The position numbers and the translations under genes were made by a program. The notes beneath the pieces were generated by a model that had not been told where the DNA came from, ran no database searches, and saw only the letters and a list, made by a program, of their open reading frames with translations. From assembly GCA_964345835.1 (NCBI GenBank), contig CAYFSL010000013.1, positions 1 to 23,914 of the forward strand: a stretch of DNA of 23,914 nt, written 5' to 3'. The DNA comes from JAAYEL01 sp964345835. Its GTDB lineage: Bacteria > Bacillota > Clostridia > Tissierellales > Peptoniphilaceae. The first letter of the stretch is position 1, and every line of letters starts with the position of its first letter. Positions 1-6,277 of this stretch are shown piece after piece.

Positions 1-6
1 ACCTCC
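1..6 (-). promoter_or_regulatory. Shine-Dalgarno of a leftward gene lying left of the window
   Basis: Read on the minus strand the first six bases are GGAGGT, a near-perfect ribosome binding site. Together with the leftward promoter at 85-111 this implies a minus-strand gene whose start codon lies just outside the window. Its product cannot be seen. Confidence 0.55.
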
Positions 7-46
7 ATTTTTTGTAAAATTAAGACTTGTTTAATCGGATATATTT

Positions 47-70
47 GTCTTGACAAGCCTTGAACAAGAC
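47..70. promoter_or_regulatory. Candidate operator: interleaved CTTG/CAAG dyads
   Basis: GTCTTG (47-52) and CAAGAC (65-70) form an inverted repeat, and between them lie CAAG (54-57) and CTTG (59-62), giving an alternating CTTG-CAAG-CTTG-CAAG pattern. The block lies downstream of the leftward -10 (85-90) and overlaps the -35 and spacer of a rightward promoter candidate (50-78). That position suits a repressor site controlling divergent transcription, but no regulator is identified and the pattern could also be an RNA hairpin in the leftward 5' UTR. Confidence 0.3.
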
Positions 71-78
71 TTTATTAT
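50..78 (+). promoter_or_regulatory. Rightward promoter candidate
   Basis: TTGACA (50-55) is followed after exactly 17 bases by TATTAT (73-78), five of six matches to the consensus -10. It would give a leader of about 200 bases before the first gene at 290. It overlaps the CTTG/CAAG dyads. A second, closer promoter (236-244) may be the main one. Confidence 0.4.
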
Positions 79-84
79 ACTTTA

Positions 85-111
85 ATTATACGATTTAGGG
101 GGGGGAGTCAA
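85..111 (-). promoter_or_regulatory. Leftward promoter with a C8 tract in its spacer
   Basis: On the minus strand TTGACT (111 to 106) is a 5/6 -35 and TATAAT (90 to 85) a perfect -10. The 15-base spacer between them (105 to 91) begins with eight consecutive C (G8 at 98-105 on the plus strand). Fifteen bases is shorter than the 17-base optimum, so gain or loss of C residues by replication slippage would alter promoter strength. This is the architecture of known phase-variable promoters. The ribosome binding site at 6-1 places a gene about 75-80 bases downstream. Confidence 0.5.
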
Positions 112-235
112 TATTTTATAGAAAAAAATGGTAAACAATTATTTAGCATTTATAAAGATACATTTAAAATTACAACATTAAATTTTATTGACTAACTTAT
201 TTTATTAGCTAAAATATAATAATTAGAGGATTTAA

Positions 236-244
236 TGATATAAT
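236..244 (+). promoter_or_regulatory. Extended -10 promoter for the first operon
   Basis: TGATATAAT carries a perfect TATAAT (239-244) preceded by the TGn extended -10 element, 45 bases before the start codon at 290. The -35 region is weak. The identical nine bases recur before two other operons (3448, 9324). TTGACT at 188-193 with TAAAAT at 210-215 (16-base spacing) is an alternative. Confidence 0.45.
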
Positions 245-289
245 AGACTACATTGAAGAATAAATTATAAATTATTAGAGGGAGAAAGT

Positions 290-1036
290 ATGACGAAATT
301 AAGAAGGGAATATAGGAAGAGGCTCTGGATTGCAGTTATATCTTCAGGGGTAATTTTAGGGGTCTTAATGGCTATATTAAAACTAAATCCTAAGACAGAA
401 AAAATTGTATTTTTTAGCTACCTATTTATTGTTGCTGTCGCAAGTCTTCTTGTTGACTATAAGCTCAATAAAATTTTGGCTAGTAAATATATGGAGATAA
501 CTGATAAATACTTATATGAAGACAATGATAGGTATATTGAAGAAATGACAAATCTTATAGGTGATAGCAAGGAAGGGACACTTCAGAATATTTACAACTT
601 AAATATGGGGGCCGCTTATTATAGTAAAGGAGATTTTGAAAAATCTAGGGACTTTTTTGAAAAGGTAAAGGGAAAGAAGATAAGAGGGTCTAACTCCTTT
701 ATTTATTGGGCAAACCTTGCTCTAGTCAACTACAGACTTGGAGATGTAGATAAGGCAGAAGAACTTTACAACAATTACTTAAATGAAAGAATAGACTTAA
801 GAGATGATGATAATGTGGGTGGATTATTTGCCATAGTCGATATTTTCCATCTTGGCTATAAGGGGGACCTTAAAGAGGCGGAAGAGCTTTATCATTCTTC
901 TAGAAAGAGATTTACTCAAAAAAGAAACAGGGCTGATTTCGACTATATTTGGGAAGTTTTTGAGGGCTTTGGACCTAGGACTACTAACATGTTTGCAGAT
1001 AATAAGATAGATTTAAAGGATGATATAAATGATTAA
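290..1036 (+). CDS. TPR-containing membrane protein, function unknown
   Basis: A 248-residue protein with a basic N-terminus, two closely spaced hydrophobic helices (about residues 13-31 and 39-57) and a soluble remainder. The soluble part contains TPR-like helix pairs: one around NMGAAYYSKGDFEKSRDFFEK (about 105-125) and a second around ANLALVNYRLGDVDKAEELYNNYL (about 141-164). This suggests a short membrane hairpin holding a cytoplasmic TPR platform for protein contacts. No catalytic motif is seen. The start is set by AGAGGGAG (277-284), five bases before the ATG. The 3' end overlaps the next gene by 8 bases, so it is the first gene of an operon with a HAD phosphatase and a thioredoxin-like protein. 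Its role is not predictable from sequence. Confidence 0.85.
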   Translation: MTKLRREYRKRLWIAVISSGVILGVLMAILKLNPKTEKIVFFSYLFIVAVASLLVDYKLNKILASKYMEITDKYLYEDNDRYIEEMTNLIGDSKEGTLQNIYNLNMGAAYYSKGDFEKSRDFFEKVKGKKIRGSNSFIYWANLALVNYRLGDVDKAEELYNNYLNERIDLRDDDNVGGLFAIVDIFHLGYKGDLKEAEELYHSSRKRFTQKRNRADFDYIWEVFEGFGPRTTNMFADNKIDLKDDIND

Positions 1037-1724
1037 ATATATACTTTGGGACATAGACAACACCCTCTTAAACTTTGACCATGCAGATAGCTATGCCTTT
1101 GAGGCCTGCTTTGAAAAGTATGGCTTGGGGCCAGTTACTCCTGAACTTTATAACCAGTATAAGGAGATAAATAAGTGGTATTGGGACCAATTAGCCGCTA
1201 ATAAGCTAAGTAAGATAGAGGTCCTTGAGGGTAGGTTTAAAGAGTTTTTCTCTAAAAACGATTTTCCCTTAGATATAGTTTCCGAATTTAATATCGATTA
1301 TCAAAAATTTTTAGGCCATGTAGCTCAATTCACTGATATGGCTAAGGAGACGGTCCTTTCCCTAAAGGGTAAATACATCCAGTGTGCAGCTACTAATGGC
1401 GCCCTGATAGCTCAAAAGGGCAAGCTTAAAAAATCTGGCCTTGATATTATTTTAGATAAATTTTATATATCCGACCTAATAGGCTATGAAAAGCCTGATA
1501 AGAGGTTTTATGATGCAATTTTTGAAGACTTGGGAGATGACGATAAAAAAGCCTATATAATGGTTGGTGATTCCCTAATAAGTGATATGGCTGGTGGAAT
1601 AAATGCTGGAATAAAGACCGTATGGTATAATCCTAAAAAAATCACTAATGACAAGGGACTAGAAATAGACTACGAAATTGAAAACATAGAAGAAATTTAT
1701 CAAATATTGGAGGAGAATAAATGA
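1029..1724 (+). CDS. HAD-family hydrolase, YjjG-type nucleotidase
   Basis: A 231-residue haloacid dehalogenase-superfamily phosphatase. All four HAD motifs are visible: motif I DIDNT with nucleophile D8 and acid D10, motif II TNG with T122, motif III around GYEKPD with K155, and motif IV VGDSLISD with D181 and D186. A helical cap (about residues 15-100) sits between motifs I and II. Length, cap placement and the GYEKPDKRFYD and GGINAGIKTVWYNP segments resemble the YjjG family of noncanonical pyrimidine nucleotidases, which remove phosphate from nucleoside monophosphates. HAD substrates are notoriously hard to predict, so the class is sure but the substrate is not. It overlaps its upstream neighbour by 8 bases and the downstream gene by 4 (ATGA). 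Confidence 0.85.
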   Translation: MIKYILWDIDNTLLNFDHADSYAFEACFEKYGLGPVTPELYNQYKEINKWYWDQLAANKLSKIEVLEGRFKEFFSKNDFPLDIVSEFNIDYQKFLGHVAQFTDMAKETVLSLKGKYIQCAATNGALIAQKGKLKKSGLDIILDKFYISDLIGYEKPDKRFYDAIFEDLGDDDKKAYIMVGDSLISDMAGGINAGIKTVWYNPKKITNDKGLEIDYEIENIEEIYQILEENK

Positions 1725-2041
1725 GAGAGTTAGAAGCTGGCATAGACCTAGACAAGGAAATCTCAAGTTACAAGATATTAATCTTGCAGTATGGAAGAAA
1801 GTCCTGCCCACCATGCACATCTATAAGCAATAGGCTTGATGACTTCACAAATGGTTTGGATGATATATCCTCTATCTATATTGACCTGGATCGATTCCCC
1901 CTAGTAGCAGGACAGAGGGAGATATTTTCAGTGCCTACCCTTGAGATATATTACGAAGGAAGGCTTGCGATTAAAAAAGCGGGCTACTTTAGTTTAAATG
2001 ATATTATTAAGCAAATAAAGGAACTTTTATTTGACAAATGA
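1721..2041 (+). CDS. Small thioredoxin-family protein
   Basis: A 106-residue protein with one thioredoxin fold. The redox motif CPPC lies at C29-C32 in the expected place after the first strand (ILILQYGRKSCPPC), and the cis-proline loop is SVPT with P72. The CPPC dipeptide differs from the CGPC of classical thioredoxin, and no signal peptide or membrane anchor is visible, so it is probably a cytoplasmic thiol-disulfide reductase or reductant of unknown partner. It starts within the ATGA overlap with the HAD gene, implying translational coupling. The promoter of the infC operon begins inside its last codons. The partner or pathway cannot be told from the neighbours. Confidence 0.8.
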   Translation: MRELEAGIDLDKEISSYKILILQYGRKSCPPCTSISNRLDDFTNGLDDISSIYIDLDRFPLVAGQREIFSVPTLEIYYEGRLAIKKAGYFSLNDIIKQIKELLFDK

Positions 2042-2059
2042 TAGTCTAGGTGCTATTAT
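2031..2059 (+). promoter_or_regulatory. infC operon promoter
   Basis: TTGACA (2031-2036), 17 bases, then TATTAT (2054-2059), with TG at 2051-2052 forming an extended -10. This is the best-matching promoter in the window. The -35 lies within the 3' end of the thioredoxin-like gene (stop 2039-2041). Transcription should start near 2066. Confidence 0.8.
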
Positions 2060-2065
2060 ATTTTA

Positions 2066-2211
2066 GTAAATAAAGCAGAGCAACCTACTCTCACCCTAGC
2101 GTACAGCGACAGGTTCATATTATTAATTTTTGATTATTAGTAGTAGTGGGTGTTTTGCCACTACTATTTTTTATTTTAAGCAATTACATGACAAATCTAG
2201 GAGGTGTAGTT
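2066..2211 (+). promoter_or_regulatory. infC leader, probable L20-type autoregulatory leader
   Basis: About 145 untranslated bases separate the predicted transcription start from the IF3 start codon. The leader contains AACCT (2082-2086) that can pair with AGGTT (2111-2115), then an intrinsic terminator (2141-2177). CTACT (2085-2089) and CACCC (2092-2096) could each pair with part of the terminator's left arm (AGTAG 2142-2146, GGGTG 2148-2152), which would be an antiterminator. Known: in Bacillus the infC-rpmI-rplT leader binds ribosomal protein L20 and causes transcription attenuation (L20 leader). That this leader works the same way is inference; I cannot match the covariance model by eye. 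Confidence 0.65.
2141..2177 (+). terminator. Intrinsic terminator/attenuator in the infC leader
   Basis: TAGTAGTGG (2141-2149) and CCACTACTA (2158-2166) form a perfect 9-bp stem with an 8-base loop, followed at once by six T, an A and four more T (2167-2177). It lies between the promoter and the infC start. It therefore works as an attenuator and would also stop read-through from the upstream operon. Confidence 0.85.
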
Positions 2212-2214
2212 ATT
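2199..2214 (+). promoter_or_regulatory. Ribosome binding site that fixes an ATT start for infC
   Basis: AGGAGGTG at 2199-2206 lies at ideal distance from ATT at 2212-2214. The in-frame GTG at 2146 lies inside the terminator hairpin and has no ribosome binding site. The resulting N-terminus (fMet)KELQINEEIR is where IF3 proteins begin. Confidence 0.88.
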
Positions 2215-2724
2215 AAAGAGCTTCAAATCAATGAAGAGATAAGGTTTAGAGAAGTGAGATTGATAAGTGAGGATGGAGACCAACTAGGAATAGTTTCTTC
2301 TAGAGAGGCCATGAATTTGGCAGAAGAAAAAAAACTTGACCTAGTTCTTATTTCCCCAAATGCTAAACCACCGGTGTGCAAGATTATGGATTATGGTAAG
2401 TATAGGTACGATACCATGAAAAAGAACAAGGACGCCAAAAAGAAACAAAAAACTATTACATTAAAGGAAGTTAGGCTTTCACCTAACATTGAAGAGCATG
2501 ACTTAAATGTTAAGGCCAACCATGCTAAAAAATTCCTAAACCAAGGTAATAAGGTTAAGGTTAGTATTAGGTTTAGGGGTAGAGAGCTAGGCCGTACCAG
2601 CATGGGCTATGGAGTGATGGATAATTTCCTTGACCTGCTAGAAGGATGCGGTGAAGTAGAGAAGAAACCTAAGATGGAAGGTAGGGCGATGGTTATGTTT
2701 TTACAACCATCATCTCAAGAATAA
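2212..2724 (+). CDS. infC: Translation initiation factor IF-3
   Basis: A 170-residue IF3. The N-terminal domain (about residues 1-75, with NEEIRFREVRLI and PPVCKIMDYGKYRY) contacts the 30S platform. A lysine-rich linker follows, then the C-terminal domain (about 85-170, including IEEHDLNVKANHAKKFL and VSIRFRGRE), which keeps 50S off and discriminates the start codon. It begins at ATT, the rare AUU initiation codon that lets IF3 repress its own mRNA in many bacteria. The calculated length agrees with Firmicute IF3s (about 170-175). An in-frame reading from GTG at 2146 would add 22 residues encoded by the terminator and is rejected. It is followed by rpmI after 13 bases carrying AAGGAGGA. Confidence 0.97.
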   Translation: MKELQINEEIRFREVRLISEDGDQLGIVSSREAMNLAEEKKLDLVLISPNAKPPVCKIMDYGKYRYDTMKKNKDAKKKQKTITLKEVRLSPNIEEHDLNVKANHAKKFLNQGNKVKVSIRFRGRELGRTSMGYGVMDNFLDLLEGCGEVEKKPKMEGRAMVMFLQPSSQE

Positions 2725-2737
2725 GGAGGAATGAATC

Positions 2738-2929
2738 ATGGGTAAGATGAAGACACATAGAGCGTCAGCTAAGAGATTCAAAAGAACTGGATCTGGCAAG
2801 CTTAAGAGATATAAAGCTTACAAAAGCCATATTACTGGAAAGAAGTCTCAAAAGAGAATTAGAAATTTAAGAAAATCAACCTTGGTTAGTCCAAGTGATC
2901 AAAAGAGAATTGATCAAATGATTCCATAG
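2738..2929 (+). CDS. rpmI: 50S ribosomal protein L35 (bL35)
   Basis: A 63-residue, very basic protein with the family signature MKTHRASAKRFKRTGSGK at the N-terminus and HITGKKSQKRIRNLRKS in the middle; full family length. The start ATG lies 7 bases after AAGGAGGA (2723-2730); another ATG at 2731 is out of frame. Its place between infC and rplT is the near-universal bacterial order. In Bacillus the operon is regulated through its leader by L20. Confidence 0.98.
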   Translation: MGKMKTHRASAKRFKRTGSGKLKRYKAYKSHITGKKSQKRIRNLRKSTLVSPSDQKRIDQMIP

Positions 2930-2939
2930 GAGGTAAGAG

Positions 2940-3290
2940 ATGGCAAGAGTTAAAGGTGCAGTTAACGCAAAAAAGAATCATAAGAATATTTTAAAGCAAG
3001 CTAAGGGATACTATGGCGGAAAGTCAAGGCTATATAGAACAGCCAACCAAGCTGTAATGAAGTCACTTAACTATGCTTATATCGGAAGAAAGAATAGAAA
3101 AAGAGATTTCAGACAATTGTGGATAGCAAGAATCAACGCTGCTGCAAGGGCTAATGGAATGAACTACAGCACATTTATAGCTGGATTAAAGAAGGCTAAT
3201 GTTGAAATCAATAGGAAGATGCTTTCAGAAATAGCTATCAATGATGTTGAAGGCTTCAAGAAATTAGTTGAATTAGCAAAAGAAGCTTAG
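2940..3290 (+). CDS. rplT: 50S ribosomal protein L20 (bL20)
   Basis: A 116-residue basic protein with the L20 hallmarks: a long basic N-terminal extension (ARVKGAVNAKKNHKNILKQAKGYYG), then NYAYIGRKNRKRDFRQLWIARINAA and the C-terminal globular part with YSTFIAGLKKA. L20 is needed early in 50S assembly and is the autogenous regulator of this operon in Bacillus and, by a different mechanism, in E. coli. AGGAGGT overlaps the rpmI stop codon, so the two genes are probably translationally coupled. A terminator follows at 3375-3409. Confidence 0.98.
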   Translation: MARVKGAVNAKKNHKNILKQAKGYYGGKSRLYRTANQAVMKSLNYAYIGRKNRKRDFRQLWIARINAAARANGMNYSTFIAGLKKANVEINRKMLSEIAINDVEGFKKLVELAKEA

Positions 3291-3350
3291 GCTAAGGACT
3301 TGATGCTTTAATTAGGCTATTATATTTGTTTGTAAACGAATATTAATATA

Positions 3351-3376
3351 AGATAATTTTTAAAGATAATTTTTAA
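3351..3376 (+). repeat. 13-bp perfect tandem repeat
   Basis: AGATAATTTTTAA occurs twice back to back (3351-3363 and 3364-3376). The second copy runs into the terminator stem at 3375. Probably a small slippage duplication in AT-rich intergenic DNA. Confidence 0.8.
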
Positions 3377-3409
3377 GGGGGCAGAAGGAATATTCTAGTC
3401 CCTTTTTTT
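3375..3409 (+). terminator. Terminator of the infC-rpmI-rplT operon
   Basis: AAGGG (3375-3379) pairs with CCCTT (3400-3404), extended by a G-T pair and a short inner helix after an internal mismatch, and runs into seven T (3403-3409). It lies 85 bases after the rplT stop and before the next promoter. Confidence 0.7.
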
Positions 3410-3447
3410 ATAATTTCAATAAAAAAATATGGTAAATAGCCAATCAA

Positions 3448-3456
3448 TGATATAAT
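3448..3456 (+). promoter_or_regulatory. Extended -10 promoter for the hydrolase/K+ region
   Basis: TGATATAAT with perfect TATAAT at 3451-3456 and the TGn extension, 42 bases before the ATG at 3498, just downstream of the rplT terminator. The -35 is poor, as expected for extended -10 promoters. Confidence 0.6.
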
Positions 3457-3497
3457 TTGTCTTACGAGATAGTATCTAAAAAGCAGGGTGATATAAG

Positions 3498-4595
3498 ATG
3501 GATATTTTAGATTATTTAAGAGAAAAAGACAGGCAAATATTTAATTTTAGGTCAGTATCGTCGGTAGAAAGCCTAGTTCTTTCCCAGTTGACCTATTATA
3601 AATTCGAGAATTTTGAAAAAGACCAGTCAATAGGTGAGATTCTTTCTAATATAGACTTAGAGGATTTTGTGAAAAAATTTAATCATGATGATAAGGACAG
3701 AGAATTCTTAGAGCTATTTAGGGACAACCCTAGCTGGTCCAAGGTAAAGCTAGTTGATTGTGTAACCTTGCTTGATAAGGAGAAAGAGGAACAGTTTACT
3801 TCCATGCTTTTTCAATTAAAGGATGACCTTTATTATATAGGTTTTAGGGGGACTGATGGGACCTTTACTGGTTGGAAGGAAGACTTTAACATGTCTTATA
3901 TGGCTTCGGTACCATCACAAAAATCTGCCCTTAACTTTACAGAAAAAGTAGTTGGTGAGCATGAGGGTAATTTCTATCTGGGTGGACATTCAAAAGGGGG
4001 CAACCTCTCCCACTATGCCATGCTTTTTGTGGATGACAAGACCGCTGCTAAGATTAGGAGGGCGGATAGCTTTGATGGGCCAGGTATTCAACTACCAGAC
4101 CTGGACATGAAGATAGAGGATAGGAAGGCAAAGCTCTTAAAGTTTCTACCAGAGAATTCTGTAGTTGGCAGGATATATGAAATTGACCAGGATTATGTGG
4201 TTACAATAAAGAGTAAGGCCCTGGTAATCTTTGACCATGATCCTTTTAGCTGGGAGGTTGAAGGGGGGAAGTTTGTCCTTGCTGATGAGCAAACAATGTT
4301 TTCTAACTTTGTAAAGGAAACCATTAACAATTTTAATAATAGGTTAGATGACGATATAAAAATGGACTTTCTAGACTTTTTATATGATGTTTCTAGGAAT
4401 CTTGACATAGAATCCGTATCTGAAGCTAATGGGGATTTTAGAAAGAGCCTGGGAATCTTCCTTAAGGCCTTTAGAAATGTAAGCCCTGAAAAAAAGAATG
4501 ACTGGAAGAAGATAACAGAGAGTTTAAAGAAGGCATCTCTAGAAAGTAAGGAAGCCTTAAAATCTAAGAAATTACTAGAAATAAAGAGAAAATAG
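3498..4595 (+). CDS. DUF2974 (Mbeg1-like) alpha/beta-hydrolase
   Basis: A 365-residue protein of the DUF2974 / Mbeg1-like family, related to lipase-type alpha/beta hydrolases. The nucleophile elbow GHSKGG lies at about 163-168 with the candidate catalytic serine S165, preceded by the oxyanion-side strand YYIGFRGTDGT (about 112-122) and followed by DSFDGPGI. The family is widespread in Firmicutes, cytoplasmic, and its physiological substrate is not established. No signal peptide is seen. The C-terminus is lysine-rich and helical. GGGTGAT before the ATG supplies the ribosome binding site. The next gene begins 59 bases later, so they may be cotranscribed, but no functional link to K+ transport is visible. 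Confidence 0.85.
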   Translation: MDILDYLREKDRQIFNFRSVSSVESLVLSQLTYYKFENFEKDQSIGEILSNIDLEDFVKKFNHDDKDREFLELFRDNPSWSKVKLVDCVTLLDKEKEEQFTSMLFQLKDDLYYIGFRGTDGTFTGWKEDFNMSYMASVPSQKSALNFTEKVVGEHEGNFYLGGHSKGGNLSHYAMLFVDDKTAAKIRRADSFDGPGIQLPDLDMKIEDRKAKLLKFLPENSVVGRIYEIDQDYVVTIKSKALVIFDHDPFSWEVEGGKFVLADEQTMFSNFVKETINNFNNRLDDDIKMDFLDFLYDVSRNLDIESVSEANGDFRKSLGIFLKAFRNVSPEKKNDWKKITESLKKASLESKEALKSKKLLEIKRK

Positions 4596-4641
4596 ATTGA
4601 CGAAAAAAGTCTATCTATTACCTATATTAAGATTTAAAGAA

Positions 4642-4657
4642 AGGAGGAGCTACAATT
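4642..4657 (+). promoter_or_regulatory. Ribosome binding site pointing to an ATT start
   Basis: AGGAGG at 4642-4647 is followed after 7 bases by ATT (4655-4657), in frame with the antiporter. The next conventional in-frame start, TTG at 4679, is 31 bases from this site and has none of its own. The in-frame stop TAA at 4628-4630 rules out a start further upstream. Confidence 0.6.
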
Positions 4658-6277
4658 CTTTTATTTGTTTCTATAATTTTGATACTAGCCCTTATAGCTA
4701 TAAATATTTCAAACAAGTCAGGACTTCCATCCCTATTGCTATTCTTGGGATTGGGGATTATTTGTAGCCAGTTGGGGGTAGAATTTAATAATTTTGACAT
4801 AGCTGAACGATTTTCAACTATAGCCCTTGTAGTCATCATGTTTTATGGGGGCTTTGGTACTAATTGGAAGATGGGAAAGCCTGTATTTAAAGAAGCAGTT
4901 ACCCTAGCCTTTTTAGGGGTTGTACTTACAAGTATACTGACTGGACTTTTTGCCCACTATGTTTTTAGAGTAAGTTGGGTTGAAAGCATGTTAATTGGAT
5001 CGATAGTTGGTTCTACTGACTATGCTTCAGTCCTTAATATCTTAAAGTCAAAGAATCTTAATTTAAAATATGGGACGGCATCGTTACTTGAACTAGAAAG
5101 TGGTTCCAATGACCCTTCGGCCTTTACTATGACCCTATTATTCTTATCCCTTTATTTAGGGACTGAGATATCCGTGGTTTCATTAATTGCCAAACAAGTA
5201 GGCCTAGGCCTTGCTATAGGATTTTCCATGTCATTTGTCGTTAGCAAACTCTTGGAATACCTAGACATTCAAAGTGATGGACTAGTTACAGTCTTTATGT
5301 TTGCTATGGCTATTTTTACCTATGCTTCAACTACAAGTCTAGGCGGAAATGGGTATTTGGCCGTATACTTATTTGGAATTATTATAGGAAATAAGGTGTT
5401 TAAGGGAAAAAGGGATATTGTGTATTTCTTCGATGGTTTTACAGAGCTAATGAATATTGCACTTTTCTTCCTTTTGGGTTTGTTGGCTACTCCAGCAAGG
5501 ATTTTGTCTAATATATGGATATCCCTAGCCTTCATGCTCTTTATATCCTTAATCGCAAGACCTGCATCAGTATTTGCCCTGATGGCCCCGTTTAAGCTTA
5601 AAAAAAATCAACTTTATATCATATCATGGGCTGGACTTAAGGGGGCTGCGGCTATAGCCTTTGCGATTATGGTGGTAAATACAGCCAGTGGATTTTCCCT
5701 AGATATCTTCCACATAGTTTTTGGAATATGTCTTTTATCATCCTTGTTCCAGGGGTCTTTAATGCCTTATATTACAAAGAAGCTTGACATGATGGACCCT
5801 AATGATTCAGTATTGAGAACATTCAATTATTATGTTGACAAGGGAGATTTAACCTTTATGAAGACAAAGCTTGACGGGTCTAGTAAGATGGTTGGAAAAA
5901 GGTTGATGGACCTAAATGTAAGGGGAGAATTTGTTGTTGCCAAGATTATTAGGGACGATAAATCCCTTGTACCAACAGGTGATGTTGTCCTAAAAGATGG
6001 GGATGTTCTGGTAGTCATGGGAGAGGAATATTTTGACCCTTATGCTCAAGACCTGATGGAGTTTACCATAACTGATTTTCACCCTTGGGCTAATAAGAAG
6101 CTTAAGGACCTTCACCTACCTAAAAATGAATTAGTCTTGTCCGTTAATAGAGAAGGTAACCTACTTATCGCTGAGGGAAGGACCGAAATTTTAGTTGGGG
6201 ATAGGATAATCCTCTTTAGGGGGACTGATAAAAAGCTAACTAAAGAAAGTAAAATAGGTAAACTAATTAGCAAGTAG
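4655..6277 (+). CDS. K+/H+ antiporter, CPA1 family (NhaP2/CvrA-like), with C-terminal RCK_C-type domains
   Basis: About 540 residues counted from ATT at 4655. The first ~390 residues form a cation:proton antiporter membrane domain of about 12 helices. Its core motif ELESGSNDPSAF, with the acidic Asp thought to exchange H+ for cation, follows GSTDYASVLNILKSK. The rest is cytoplasmic and resembles one or two TrkA_C/RCK_C modules (around KMVGKRLMDLNVRGEFVVAKIIRD...GDVLVVMG and KKLKDLHLPKNELVLSV...GDRIILFRG), as in NhaP2-type K+/H+ antiporters, which export K+. Starting at ATT restores a complete first helix (LLFVSIILILALIAI); the TTG at 4679 would cut it. In Firmicutes such domains can bind c-di-AMP; that is possible but not shown here. 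Na+/H+ exchange is an alternative activity. Confidence 0.85.
   Translation: MLLFVSIILILALIAINISNKSGLPSLLLFLGLGIICSQLGVEFNNFDIAERFSTIALVVIMFYGGFGTNWKMGKPVFKEAVTLAFLGVVLTSILTGLFAHYVFRVSWVESMLIGSIVGSTDYASVLNILKSKNLNLKYGTASLLELESGSNDPSAFTMTLLFLSLYLGTEISVVSLIAKQVGLGLAIGFSMSFVVSKLLEYLDIQSDGLVTVFMFAMAIFTYASTTSLGGNGYLAVYLFGIIIGNKVFKGKRDIVYFFDGFTELMNIALFFLLGLLATPARILSNIWISLAFMLFISLIARPASVFALMAPFKLKKNQLYIISWAGLKGAAAIAFAIMVVNTASGFSLDIFHIVFGICLLSSLFQGSLMPYITKKLDMMDPNDSVLRTFNYYVDKGDLTFMKTKLDGSSKMVGKRLMDLNVRGEFVVAKIIRDDKSLVPTGDVVLKDGDVLVVMGEEYFDPYAQDLMEFTITDFHPWANKKLKDLHLPKNELVLSVNREGNLLIAEGRTEILVGDRIILFRGTDKKLTKESKIGKLISK

Noticed and set aside
2146..2211. 22-residue N-terminal extension of IF3 from an in-frame GTG
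   Set aside because: The GTG lies in the terminator stem, has no ribosome binding site, and homologous IF3s begin at the ATT-encoded residue.
4597..4628. Promoter between the DUF2974 gene and the antiporter (TTGACG at 4597)
   Set aside because: The possible -10 elements TATTAC and TATATT lie 13 and 20 bases away, outside the usual spacing.
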